The notes below the pieces were generated by a model, which saw nothing but the letters and a program-made list of their open reading frames with translations, was not told the DNA's origin and made no database searches. A stretch of 64,000 bases of DNA, from NCBI RefSeq assembly GCF_000328475.2, contig NC_026495.1, positions 124,001 through 188,000 of the forward strand. The letters run 5' to 3'. The stretch comes from Mycosarcoma maydis. Its lineage: Eukaryota; Basidiomycota; Ustilaginomycetes; Ustilaginales. The position numbers and the translations under genes were made by a program. This document shows, piece by piece, positions 10,007-20,437 of the stretch; the stretch's first letter is position 1, and the number at the start of each line of letters is the position of its first letter.

Positions 10007-10540
10007 CCCCGCCTATCAAGCTCCTCACTCATCTACCGTGTGCATCTTCGTCTTTGCTTTTTCCTTGTCGCTGCGCACCTTCTTGTAATTGTACGCTACA
10101 TGTCTGGTACTTGGACTCATTTGTTCTGCTTGTTCTGCTTGTTCTGCTTGTTCTGCTTGTTCTGCTTGTTCTGCTTGTTCTGCTTGTTCTGCTTGTCCTG
10201 CTTGCTCAGGCTTGCTCAGGCTTGCTCAGGGTTATGGCTTGCTCAGCTTTCTCTGGCTTGCTCGGCTTGCCCAGCTTGCTCAGCTTTCTTAGGCTTGCTC
10301 TGCCTGCTCAGATTTGCTCAGCTAGTTCTTCTTGTTCTGCTTGTTCAGGGGTATGGCAAGCTCAGGCTGCAAGCATGGTTGGCAACATGTGCGCGCGAAA
10401 GACAGGTTCTATCAAACGACAGTGCACGAGGACGATGTACGTTGCAGCGTCTCGCGCATGGAGCGTGCTAGACACTGGGTCTGGCGGCTGTTGAGCCTGG
10501 CGTGAATGCGTGCGCCGCGCCAAACGAAACGCCAATACGT
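10007..10540. other. Convergent 3' intergenic region between DAD1 and HEL2
   Basis: Both flanking genes end here. Most of it (10120-10345) is a CTTG-rich repeat tract; the rest shows nothing recognisable. Leu/Cys-rich frames across the repeat are artefacts of the unit. Confidence 0.6.
10124..10230. repeat. TTCTGCTTG x8 followed by CTTGCTCAGG x3
   Basis: Eight perfect 9-bp units TTCTGCTTG (10124-10195), a degenerate junction, then three perfect 10-bp units CTTGCTCAGG (10201-10230). Decayed copies built on GCTTGCTC continue to about 10345. It lies between convergent genes. Confidence 0.95.
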
Positions 10541-12964
10541 CTATCCACGATGCACGCCACCAAGAGTCATCATCTGCACACCCTTGTTCCGCCTCGCCTT
10601 TGTCGAGCTGTCTCGCAACGACGCGCCCAGTGCATCTGCGAGCCCATCGAGATCGAGAGCGCCTGCGCGATTCGTAGCCATTTCCGGAAAATCATCCATC
10701 CTCTCCGCCGCCTGTGCTGACCACGCCGATGCGGACGGAGTGCTCGTACCGGACAGACTCGCACTGACCGGAGCGGTGCTCGACTTGCTCGCGAAAAGTG
10801 CACGTTTGTGTGCGTTCAACCTTGCCCGATCCGCATTACTCGGCAAGCTCGGAAACCCGCCCGAGCCCCGAGCCACACTGCCAGACGAATGCGTCGAGTG
10901 TACACGTTCAACAAACGGTTTCGGCGTAGTCGATGCACTGTTCGACGCAGCGGATGATGTCGATCTGGGATGGCTCGAATTGGCACGTGCTGGCATAGCG
11001 TGCGCAACCGCATGTGCAAGCGACCCGGGAATCGAAGCCGTCGGCTTGGGACCACTGGATGTGAGAGCCGGAAAATGCTGCCGAAGCGCCACTGGTCCAC
11101 CGGATCCATGTCCCGAACTCGCCGATGCAGCACGCTCAACATTGTCCCAGACCAGACTCGACGACGCAGCCGACGAGTTCTTCATACTCCGAAGCGTGCC
11201 TCGGCGTTGACCTGCTCCAGCCCCAGCCCCAGCTCCAGCAGATCGTGTACCAGCCGCAATCGCTACACTGCTACCCGCTGGCGTGAGCGAAGGAAATTGG
11301 GTGCGTTCGTTCCGATACTGATCCCACGCCTCACGCAATGCGTTGGTCTTGTCCGCATCATCCACAAGCTCCATCAGTCCTTTGACGAGAGGTGCACATC
11401 TGTCCAAATCGCCAACGAGCGAGTGCAACGTCGAGATCAGATCGCGCGCCGACGATTCGCCCTTGTTGAACACACGCACTGCGTGTCGGAATGAGGTGAT
11501 GCGCGATTCGGACGTGCCTAGCATCGCAGTCACTTGGTCCATGTACGCTTGGTGACGTTGTTCAACCGAGCGCGTCTCGGCAACGGTGCGAGCAGGATCC
11601 GTCGACACCAGCTGCGGCGTTGGAGCGTTGGTGAGCCCGGAGCCGAACATGGCACGTCGAGATTCGTGGTTGGCAGGACCAGCGCCGGGAACGTGCGGTC
11701 GCGAAGCAAGCGTTGAAACGCGCAGAACGTCGCGGTTGTTCGAACCCGAGGCTTCTGCCGCTGACGCTGTCGCTGGCGCTGTACTTGGTTGAGCTCGTGC
11801 TTTGCCTTTCTTACCACCCCTACCGCCAAACGACAAGCCAGCATCCGTAGCACCGTCATCGTAGGTAAAGCCAGCGTCGATGCGCAACGCCTCCCTCCTC
11901 TCTCTGGTGCTCAACTCGTTGCCATGCTTTTCCAATTGATGCGCTTTAAAGTCCATCTCGTTGGCAAACACCTGGAACTTGTCCTGCAAACACTGGCTGT
12001 TTTCGCACAGCCAGTGATCCCTCCTGAAATGCTTTTCGAGCATGTCGTAATCGCGATAATACTTCCAACGCTCTTCGTCGCTGCCAGACGCTTTGCAGAT
12101 GTGACACTGTTCGTGCCTGTCGCGCATGTGTGTAAACAACTCGTCGTCGCTGTAGAAGAGTTGGCGATCATACTCGCACAGTCGGTGTTCGGCTTTCTCG
12201 TGAGCGACGAGCGACTGCTCAGTGTGAAGCGTGTGTTCATGTGCAAAGATCTTCTTGTTTGAGATGCAGAGTTGGCAGACGAGACGATGGTGGTCGCGAC
12301 GAATGTGTGCCTTGTAGTCCTTCCAGCCGGTGCAAGCAACTTCGCAGTTAGGATCCGGGCAGTTATAGCGTAAGAGCAGGACGGATTCCTCGAGCGCCTC
12401 TTTGGTTTCGAAGCTGATAGGAAGCTTTTTGTCCGTGTAAGGGATGTCGGCCGGTTCAAAGTCCGAGAAGCTTTTTGTCAAGGACGAGGTGAAGATGAGT
12501 CGGTCAATCTTGGATTTGCAAAACGTGCACTCGTCTTTTTTGTAGAGGATGCGCAGACGAAGCGCACAGATGTGACAAGTGCGATGGTCGCACCGAGCCA
12601 CCGAGACGAGCTTGATCGGGTCGGCACAGATGAAGCAAAGCTCGGCTTCCGGAGGCAGTTCATCGTTGTCGTTGTCGCCGCTGTTATGGTCATCTTGGGC
12701 ATTGCACTGGGGCTGAGCGGCTTCGACTGGAACAGTGGCGAGAGTGCCAACCGCTGTGGAAGCATCGTTCGACTCGGCATGATGCTTTGATGGCCTAGGC
12801 GCTCTTGAAGGGTTGTTGGAGCGCGCTCGGGAGCTTGAGCTTGCGACACGATTTGAGTCGGAAGAGGTGAGGGAGCCTCCAAAGTTGGCACGTCGACCGC
12901 CACCCCGTGCGCCTCGTGCGCCGCGGGAGGATGGTGGTGGCTTTGACTCGTGTGCTGCACTCAT
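10541..12964 (-). CDS. hel2: RING E3 ubiquitin ligase of the Hel2/ZNF598 family, 807 aa
   Basis: Hel2/ZNF598 ubiquitinates 40S ribosomal proteins at collided ribosomes and starts ribosome-associated quality control. The start is the first ATG (12962-12964, MSAAHESKPP); the open frame further upstream begins at a TTG. A basic, Gly/Arg-rich N-terminus precedes a C3HC4 RING with ligands C110, C113, C125, H127, C130, C133, C146 and C149. A run of C2H2-like fingers follows (residues ~210-360; CPDPNCEVACTGWKDYKAHI, CHICKASGSDEERW and others), as in the family. The C-terminal half is disordered, with Gly/Ala/Ser-rich stretches and a short conserved-looking segment ending near RTQFPSLTP. Hel2 of yeast is about 640 residues and ZNF598 about 900, so the length fits. 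Single exon. Confidence 0.9.
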   Translation of the reverse strand: MSAAHESKPPPSSRGARGARGGGRRANFGGSLTSSDSNRVASSSSRARSNNPSRAPRPSKHHAESNDASTAVGTLATVPVEAAQPQCNAQDDHNSGDNDNDELPPEAELCFICADPIKLVSVARCDHRTCHICALRLRILYKKDECTFCKSKIDRLIFTSSLTKSFSDFEPADIPYTDKKLPISFETKEALEESVLLLRYNCPDPNCEVACTGWKDYKAHIRRDHHRLVCQLCISNKKIFAHEHTLHTEQSLVAHEKAEHRLCEYDRQLFYSDDELFTHMRDRHEQCHICKASGSDEERWKYYRDYDMLEKHFRRDHWLCENSQCLQDKFQVFANEMDFKAHQLEKHGNELSTRERREALRIDAGFTYDDGATDAGLSFGGRGGKKGKARAQPSTAPATASAAEASGSNNRDVLRVSTLASRPHVPGAGPANHESRRAMFGSGLTNAPTPQLVSTDPARTVAETRSVEQRHQAYMDQVTAMLGTSESRITSFRHAVRVFNKGESSARDLISTLHSLVGDLDRCAPLVKGLMELVDDADKTNALREAWDQYRNERTQFPSLTPAGSSVAIAAGTRSAGAGAGAGAGQRRGTLRSMKNSSAASSSLVWDNVERAASASSGHGSGGPVALRQHFPALTSSGPKPTASIPGSLAHAVAHAMPARANSSHPRSTSSAASNSASTTPKPFVERVHSTHSSGSVARGSGGFPSLPSNADRARLNAHKRALFASKSSTAPVSASLSGTSTPSASAWSAQAAERMDDFPEMATNRAGALDLDGLADALGASLRDSSTKARRNKGVQMMTLGGVHRG

Positions 12965-14338
12965 TGCCGAGCGTCTATGATCGAGAGATGAGTCCAAGCG
13001 AACCGGTCGATGCGGCTCTATTCTAGCGTTTCTGATCTAGCGTGAATTGGATGGTTGCGGTGCGAGGCCAAGATGGGTGCAACGTCTTGCAATGAGCAAG
13101 CTGACCAGAAGAACAAAGGTTACGGTCGTCATACATCCACGATTCGTGATTTCTCTTGCGTTTTGTTTTCGCCTTTCGTTTCACCTGACTTGGCCAAAGC
13201 TGCGCAGACGACACTCACCGTTGTGACTGACTGGTGCCTGTCTGCTTGACCCTCTCTCGCTCAGCTTAGGTACTTCTGGTTTGTGGATTATTCGTGATTG
13301 TGGAGCATCTCATTCCAATTTTATGATGTCAGATCTTGAAAGGCCCGATGAGGATCAGGCCGACTCCGATCGGGCCTTGTATGGATCCAAATTGACTGGC
13401 TGCCACCACAGTCACGAGTCGTGGTGAGTCGAATGTTTCTAGAGATGGGATTCGGTCTTTGAACCATCGATGAATACAAGTCTCGCTGATGCTTTGAATC
13501 ACGAATAGAAGAGTCAGCTTTGCATTTCGATGCTTTTGAATTGCTAATATCATGAATACTACCATGTGCGAATTTGCGATTCATTTGAGCCAGGCAAGTC
13601 TGTGAGTCGGAATTTCTTGTGTTTTTGTTTTCGAGTTGCCCTTGTCGCCATGATTTTCGCAGGGTTTCTTTCTGATGGGCGGCAGCAACTCGGCTGAAAA
13701 ATCTGCGAATCCATAAGTTCAGTTCGATTCGTGTTTCCAATTCACGATTGAATCATCAATCGTTTCTAAGTTATCATTCGTGATTTCTTCTTGTGCGCAG
13801 TCACGGACGAGAAGTGAGTGCGCAGCGTGTTAGAGAGAGTGGTGCTGCGCTACTGCCTACTGCGCTATTTCTCTATCTCCAGCTTCCACCAAATTTCTTC
13901 TCGTTCGCCTTGTCTGCGCCACATCCGCACGTTGCTGTTTCGATGAACTTTTTTTTTTTTTTTTGACTTTTTTTCCCCTTTCTTTCTGGCTTTCAGTGGC
14001 AGTGTCGAGTAATGAGAGAGAGTCGCCGTCGCCGCCGCCGCCGCCAGCAAAACAGAAGAGAAAAAGAGAACAGAGCAGAGAAGAGAAGAGACGAGAAGAG
14101 GTTTGAGTTGAATTGGGTGGATATCGCCGTCGTCGAGCTCCATTACTTAGCCCTTCGCCATCATCTTGCTTTTACAGCATCCAACCTTCTCCAACAACCA
14201 CTTTGTAAAACGCATCCCGGTTGAAAGGCTATCCCCCCTTTCAACTTGCTTCTAAGCGCTCACACACCAACCCAACCCTCAAGGCGTCGACTCGTTTCAA
14301 GTCCGACTCCTTGATCCTTTCTTGCTTGTTCGCCCATC
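12965..14338. other. Divergent promoter region of HEL2 (-) and eIF4A (+)
   Basis: This contains dispersed motif copies at about 13138, 13288, 13496, 13740 and 13777, and a T17 run near 13950. Closer to eIF4A is a purine tract (14040-14100) followed by a pyrimidine-rich leader. No coding signal; the short ORFs carry motif-derived sequence. Confidence 0.6.
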
Positions 14339-15597
14339 ATGTCTAAGTACGTCTCTTGCAATCACCATCATCTGCAACGCATGCTACACAAGTAGCGTCG
14401 CTCGATCTCAATCCTAGCATCGAAGCATCGGATCCCGACTCAAAAACGGCCTCGTTTCGGGTCGTAAGACGCCAATGCTCCAGCGTGTGCTCGGAAGCGT
14501 CTCAGTTGGACGTGCCACTTTGTCCTCCTTCTCTCGGCCAGCATTGGTGCGATCACACTCTGGATCGATCGATACAAGTGCTGCGATCCTGCACTGGCGC
14601 TGTGCCCTTTCGCACCAGTCGCATTGTGGAGGCACGAGCCACACGCTGTACCATGATTCTACCCAGATACGAGCGACGCTTCAGTATCTTTCTACCAGAT
14701 CTTGTGCCATGTCGTTCCGACGATCTGACCGCTGACCGATCACCCTAAATACTGACCTTTTGCCATTCCACTTGATTCTTATTCCAAAACAGGCCCGAGG
14801 ACACTTCCGCCGCCGCCGCTGCCCCTGCTGGCGAGGCTGGCAACAACCTCAACATCGCCGATGGCGAGATCGAGTCCAACTGGGAGACCGTCATTGACAA
14901 CTTTGACAACATGGAGCTCAAGGAGGAGCTTCTCCGTGGTGTCTACGCCTACGGTTTCGAGCGTCCCTCGGCGATTCAGGCGCGTGCTATCGTCCCCGTC
15001 ATCAAGGGTCACGATGTGATTGCTCAGGCTCAGTCCGGTACCGGCAAGACCGCCACCTTCTCGATCGCCATTCTGCAGCGCATCGACCCTAGCATCAAGG
15101 CCGTCCAGGCGCTCATCCTTGCCCCCACTCGTGAGCTCGCCCAGCAGATCCAGAAGGTCGTCATCGCACTCGGCGACTACATGAAGATCGACTGCCACGC
15201 CTGCATCGGTGGTACCAACGTTCGTGAGGACATGGCCAAGCTCAATGAGGGCGCCCAGGTCGTCGTCGGCACTCCCGGTCGTGTCTACGACATGATCAAC
15301 CGTCGTGCTTTCAAGACGGACCAGCTCAAGATGTTCTGCCTCGACGAGGCCGACGAGATGCTCTCGCGTGGTTTCAAGGACCAGATGTACGAGGTCTTCC
15401 AGCTCCTGCCCCAGGACACCCAGTGTGTCTTGCTCTCGGCTACCATGCCTCAGGAGGTTCTCGAGGTCACCAAAAAGTTCATGCGCGACCCCATCCGCAT
15501 TCTCGTCAAGCGTGACGAGCTGACCCTGGAAGGTATCAAGCAGTTCTACGTTGCCGTCGAAAAGGAGGACTGGAAGCTCGACACGCTTTGCGATCTC

Positions 15598-15636
<39 letters not shown>

Positions 15637-16020
15637 AACACTCGCCGAAAGGTCGACTGGTTGACCGACAAGCTCACTTCGCGTGAGTTCACCGTCTCTG
15701 CCATGCACGGCGACATGGAGCAGGCGCAGCGTGAGGTCATCATGCGCGAGTTCCGCTCGGGCTCGTCGCGTGTCTTGATCACCACCGACTTGCTCGCTCG
15801 TGGTATCGACGTGCAGCAGGTTTCGTTGGTCATCAACTACGATCTTCCCAGCAACAGGGAGAACTACATTCACCGTATCGGCCGTGGTGGTCGTTTCGGT
15901 CGTAAGGGTGTTGCCATCAACTTTGTCACGAGCGATGACGTGCGTATGCTCCGTGACATTGAGCAGTTCTACTCGACCCAGATCGACGAGATGCCGCTCA
16001 ACGTTGCCGATCTCATCTAA
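14339..16020 (+). CDS. tif1: Translation initiation factor eIF4A, DEAD-box RNA helicase, 411 aa
   Basis: ATP-dependent RNA helicase of the eIF4F cap-binding complex that unwinds 5' UTRs for ribosome scanning. Exon 1 is only 8 nt (14339-14346, ATG TCT AA). The intron is 14347-14792 (446 nt; GTACGT to CAG) and exon 2 is 14793-16020. The spliced N-terminus reads [19 protein letters not shown]. Without splicing the frame would begin at an internal ATG (14911) and lose 43 residues, including the conserved [12 protein letters not shown] that precedes the Q motif. Motifs: Q motif FERPSAIQ, Walker A S84-GTGKT89, PTRELAQQ, D187-EAD190, SAT, and [11 protein letters not shown]. Length equals typical fungal eIF4A. 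Strong codon bias, as expected for an abundant protein, makes the opposite strand open as well. Confidence 0.95.
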
Positions 16021-16566
16021 ACTTGCATTCCGCACGCGTTGGCTTGCAAACAAGTCATCCGTCCGTCAACCCACCATCAAGAAAAAAAAATGTCTGTATG
16101 GCTTGCACACATGCCTTGGACACCTCTCTCCACCTTGTATGCTTGAGCTAGTCCACTTCTGACAACCGCTGGTCATGGTCCATCCATCCTTTCGCAGCTC
16201 AAGCAGCTAGCACCCGTCAGCGTGCACGTCCAAGTCAATCCAACCAAATTCACGACTGTTTTCTGCTCTCATACTCGTATCCTTTCCTCTTATGCCTTTT
16301 TTTACGCCTTCGTTGCTGCCTCCCATTTTTCCTCTTTGTTCGGCTGCCCCCTTTGAGCGCAATCGCAATGCTCTTCCCTTGCTCTTCTGTGTCGAGTCAT
16401 GAGTTGGTCTGGTTGCTACTTTCAGGCGCATCGAGTGATCACTCGGCGACGCGCTGGTATGTGATACGTTGCGCACGCAATCAATTGTCCATGGTCTCAT
16501 TCGTGATCGGGACTCTATCTACACACCATGGCCAGTCGACATGGCAATACCCGTGAGTCGGCGTTA
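16021..16566. other. Convergent 3' region, eIF4A and the following minus-strand gene
   Basis: No gene or notable repeat. An A9 run near 16083 lies 60 bp after the eIF4A stop. Some CT-rich sequence spans 16260-16350. Confidence 0.5.
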
Positions 16567-18080
16567 TCAACACAACGCCAATTGCGAACTATCGTTTCTC
16601 TCGGCATGGTCATGACCACACTCGCGATCATCGGCCATGTACAGTAGCGACTTGGACGTGCATGCTTCCGCGTCTGCCGCTCCAGATGACGGTGTCGGAT
16701 CGATCGGCATCGACATGGACGAAGCCACGCACATGCCTGCATCCACAGCACCGCGCATGTCGGCTTGCATCGAGCCAATGCACTCGGACACCAGCGTGTG
16801 TTTGTGCTCGCCCAGGTTGCCACCATCCTCGTGCCACATGGGCAGCAAACTGGCACATCCTCGTCCGGCACCAAGCCGCTCCAGTCCGCGCTCCGTGCTC
16901 ATCTCGCTCAGTGCACTCCATTCGTAACGCAGAGCGTGCAAGCATGCCGCGGACTCGCTGGTTTCCACAAGTGGCTCTTGCTGCACCTGCTGCTGCGCCT
17001 CAAGGTGGTGCGGCTGCAGCGCATGCAGCGCATGCAGCGCATGCAACGGCGGAGCATACTGGTGCTCGTGTTGAGCATCGTGGTGCGAGTACGTGTGCAT
17101 CAGAAACGCTGGCTGCATCGATTCTCCTGGCTGTGGCGTCCGCAGAACCGGGCTCGATGTGGTGTGCGACGTAGCAACCGAAGCAGCAGGCCACGGAGTG
17201 CTTAGTCCCGAACACGACAGTACCGACTCTCGAATCATGTACAGCTGGCGCACAGCTGCAAGCATCATATGGCTGTATTGTGCCCATCTGTGCGCCTGTG
17301 CAAGTTGCACACCATCATTCCAGTCAGTCAGCGTCGTTGAGACAGCGACGAGATGCTTGGCGCCATACACATGAGACTTACCAATTGCTCGCCTAGCTCG
17401 ATACCCATACGGATGTGCTCAGCCGCGTCTTCTCGCAACGCGTTCTGTGCTTGACGTAGCTGCAGAGTGCATACGAATCTGTTTGGTTCCAAAACGCGAC
17501 GTTGGCGCAAAGGAGTGTCAGACTCGAGAGCAAAGTGTACAGCCTGCGCCGGTGCTACTTACGCAGTTAGCAGATCGGCAAACGTCAGACCATCCACCGC
17601 ATGGTCGCCCAACCAGCCACACTGCATCCATGCCGCATAATAACAAGACAAGGCAGTCGCCGCCAGCGGCACCGCGTTGCTCAACCACCTCGAACCACAT
17701 CGCTCGTTGGCGCAGTACAGGAACAGCATCCTCGGAAACATGCCGTACACCTGCGTCCCGAGTTTCAGTCGCTTCAATACGTCTCGTTGTGCACTAGCGC
17801 TCGTGTTGTCCATCGATACTCCAAACCGGTCCATGCTCTGCGTCTTGACGTCTGAAAGCTGTTTGATGTTCTTGAGCAAATTCCACACAGCTTCTTCGTG
17901 TCGAGCTTCGCTCAGCTCCCCCATAGGGCTCGTGAACAGGTGAAGCGCCACGTATTCAAGTCGCTTCTGCTCCACGTGCAGACTAGAAACCAAGCTTCCC
18001 ACATCCGGCTTGGACGCTATCGCTTCCATCCCCTCGAAACTGCTCAACGTTGTGGCTTGAATCTGCAGCTTTCCCGTCAT
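16567..18080 (-). CDS. Unrecognised protein, three exons, 447 aa
   Basis: I do not recognise a family. Exon 1 (17563-18080) starts at ATG 18080, MTGKLQIQATTLSSFEG. Intron 1 is 17479-17562 (84 nt, GTAAGT...CAG). Exon 2 is 17382-17478. Intron 2 is 17296-17381 (86 nt, GTAAGT...CACAG). Exon 3 is 16567-17295. Both junctions keep phase, and the joined product is continuous: residues 1-240 are mostly helical, with hydrophobic stretches such as VYGMFPRMLFLYC and LSCYYAAWMQCGWLG, continuing through LRQAQNALREDAAEHIRMGI and AHRWAQYSHMMLAAVRQLY. The last ~180 residues are His/Gln-rich and low in complexity (HALHALHALQPHH from a 9-bp repeat near 17015). It lies directly downstream of, and parallel to, a Zn2Cys6 regulator, with 221 bp between them; a functional link is speculation. 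Alternative splicing of the low-complexity end is possible. Confidence 0.6.
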
Positions 18081-18182
18081 GATAGCAGTTTCTGGCAACC
18101 CAACAAGAACAAAGACAAAGCCAAAAACAATACCCAAAACGAAAATACAGTAAATCGTGAATAAATAAAAAAGTCGCCATCA

Positions 18183-18260
18183 GTCACGAGTCACGAGTCA
18201 CGAGTACGAGTCCCGTCAATCCAGTGGCACCAATCACGAATCAGGAATCACGAATCGTGA
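18183..18260. repeat. Cluster of TCACGAGT / TCACGAAT motifs
   Basis: Three tandem AGTCACG(A) units (18183-18204), then AATCACGAATC, GGAATCACGAATC and AATCGTGAATG to 18260. This fills most of the 221-bp gap between the Zn2Cys6 gene and the gene at 16567-18080, and is a dense example of the window-wide noncoding motif. Confidence 0.85.
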
Positions 18261-18301
18261 ATGTCAACCGCTGTCGGAATCACCTACGTAGATGGACCCA
18301 G

Positions 18302-19735
18302 TCATACGCTCGACAGAAACACATCTATAAAGAACCGAATTTGGGCGACGAGAACAAGCTTTGGTAAATCGCTCGTCCTGACGGTTGTGACATGGCCGAT
18401 CCTGATGCTGGTACGTAGACTAACCGGAATCTCGTGGTATACGCTAGCCATGACCGAAGTGCTCGTGCAGCTCGCCTGCCATGCTTGCATGAAGTAGGTC
18501 AGCACAGTATCCATTCGGAGCAGCTCCTCGCCTCGGTGCTGCACGATGGCAAGCACAGCCCACAGCAAAGCGGCTGCAACTCGGGTCATACTGCTAGCCG
18601 CACGCAGTCCGTTGATCCACCCTTCCGCAGACAGCTCCGTAACCATGAAGCGATCACGGCAGCGAGCTTGACAAGTGGATGTTGCTGTTGTAATAAGCAA
18701 CTCGGGCAGCTCTCGAAGTGGACTTTGTGGTCCAACAGGAGAATACGGTCAGCCTATCAGCTCACATTACCCAGCAGCGCAGGCATGTAACTCACATCAA
18801 AGCAATGTCCGCAAGGTTTCCCGCGCTGTCATCGGCGGGCTTCTGCTCGAAGTCCTCGGCTGCAACACTGATCGCAGCTGAAACGGCAGGAAAGCACATC
18901 TCGAGTAGATCGATCACCTTCCAGATGTCCGGCAGTCCGCTGGAGACTCGAAACGTCGCGTCCGATTGTGCCTTCGATGTGTTCAAGGCATCGGATTTCG
19001 AACCGACGTTGATAAGCGCTGGAGCTGTACCTGACTGCGAGTGTGCTTTGAGGTCCGACAAAGGCATGCTAACGGGGCGTTCGAGATTGTCATGCAGGCG
19101 ATGAAAGCATCAATACCTTGCTCAAGCCATCAATTGGCATCATTGGTGGCGACGATCCACTACTGGCCGTGATCTTTGACGAACCTTGTTGAACCCTGTT
19201 GTCGATCGCTGCTGCCGTGGTATACTCCGTTTGTGATCTGCAATTGAGATCTTCGGTCAGCTTGACCATCATGACGCATAAACCATTCGTACGCTAGCGC
19301 CCTCACCTGCTGAGCAATGGCAGCACTGAACAAAGCCAGAGCATCGGGAGTAACGAGCCGAGCCATCTCAAGCTCCTTCTGCAAAGTAGCGTTGCGTCGC
19401 TGACTGTCCAGTAGTTGGTCGTAGATTCTGTACGGACTCCAAGGCGTTGAAATTTGAGCTCGAACACTCTTTTCTTCGAACCGCCTGCAGATGAAAACGT
19501 GTCGACCAACTCACTGCAACAGATTGTCTCTGGAGACGACATTGACGGGAAAAGCTTCGCAGCGGACCCCGCCCTTGAGGCAGTTGCTACAGTCTGGAAG
19601 CGCATTATCGCATTTCTGTTTGCGTTGGCGACAGCGTGTGCAGGCGCGGAGTGATCGCTCACGCTGTGCTTTCGGCTCCTTTTTGGACTTGACTGCTTTT
19701 GTCTTTGCCCGCAAGGCACGCTGGTCAGGAGGCAT
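18302..19735 (-). CDS. Zn2Cys6 fungal transcription factor, at least five exons, structure partly resolved
   Basis: Exon 1 (19515-19735, ATG at 19735, MPPDQRALRAKTKAVKSK) carries a perfect binuclear zinc cluster: CTRC-x6-C-x6-C-x2-C-x6-C, within RACTRCRQRKQKCDN and LPDCSNCLKGGVRC. After a 30-nt gap (19485-19514) exon 2 (19307-19484) continues in the same frame, RFEEKSVRAQISTPWSPYR, into a coiled-coil-like QLLDSQRRNATLQKELEMAR, the usual linker and dimerisation segment. Exon 3 ends at 19117; the exon 2/3 junction is unresolved. Exon 4 is 18796-19034 and the next intron 18723-18795. Exon 5 is 18302-18722, with helices WINGLRAASSMTRVAAALLW and a possible last intron from about 18445. A nuclear, sequence-specific regulator of unknown targets. 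The adjoining noncoding DNA is rich in the dispersed motif, but nothing ties this factor to it. Confidence 0.75.
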
Positions 19736-20437
19736 GGTCGCCGGTGTGACACGTCACAAAGCGGTTTCCACCGAGAATATTGGCAGCCGAGAAGCACGAC
19801 TCTTTCGGGTGATATAAGACGGCAGAGATATGAATGTTCGTGACAGAGTCGCGCCGCCATCTCGGTATGCCCTTCTTATAACCGTCTAGTCACTAATCTT
19901 GAACTTGGTGAGCCCTTCAACAGTCTCTAGAGGTGTCCTGTCCGGTGTCTTCTCAGCACGAAGAAGCTTCTCACAAGAGAGCCTACATGCTGGCCTGTAG
20001 TTCGTGGAGTTGAAGCAGGAAGCAGAAAAGCTTCGAGCAAAAAGGCGTCCTAAGAAACAGCTGGACGGGAGCCGGCTGCAGCACGAGCTGATATCCTTGT
20101 ACAAATTCTCTGAAGTCACAGTTTGGCGTGGGAAGGGTGAGATCCTGATAGCAAAGTCGCAACTCCGCTGTTTTGCTGGTTTGCCGCCGCGTGACCAGCT
20201 GCACGACCCGATGCAGTTCCATGCAGCACTACGATGGTCGCAGACTTTGTTGAACAGAGTACGAAGGACGTCTAATGTGTGAGAGTTCTCCCTGAGGCTG
20301 TTGATCTCTGTGGCGCATGTCAAAGTTCTCCTCCTCTCAGCCTAGCAACATCATCCACTCACTCTACTCGGCCTACACTGCTGGATAACATTTGCATTAC
20401 GCGATGTCACCAGGGACGGATGCGTGCCGACCAGCAT
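19736..20437. other. Upstream region of the Zn2Cys6 gene
   Basis: This lies between the Dabb gene stop and the Zn2Cys6 start, both on the minus strand. Open frames exist on both strands (19886-20323 minus, 20004-20282 plus), but they start at TTG or overlap each other and show no recognisable domain. I call no gene. Confidence 0.45.

Noticed and set aside
14779..16053. 424-codon minus-strand ORF opposite eIF4A
   Set aside because: It is the exact antisense of a highly codon-biased, clearly identified gene. The reading is an artefact of strong third-position bias and has no domain.
19886..20323. Overlapping plus (20004-20282) and minus ORFs upstream of the Zn2Cys6 gene
   Set aside because: Conflicting strands, the plus frame starts at TTG, and no family signature is present.
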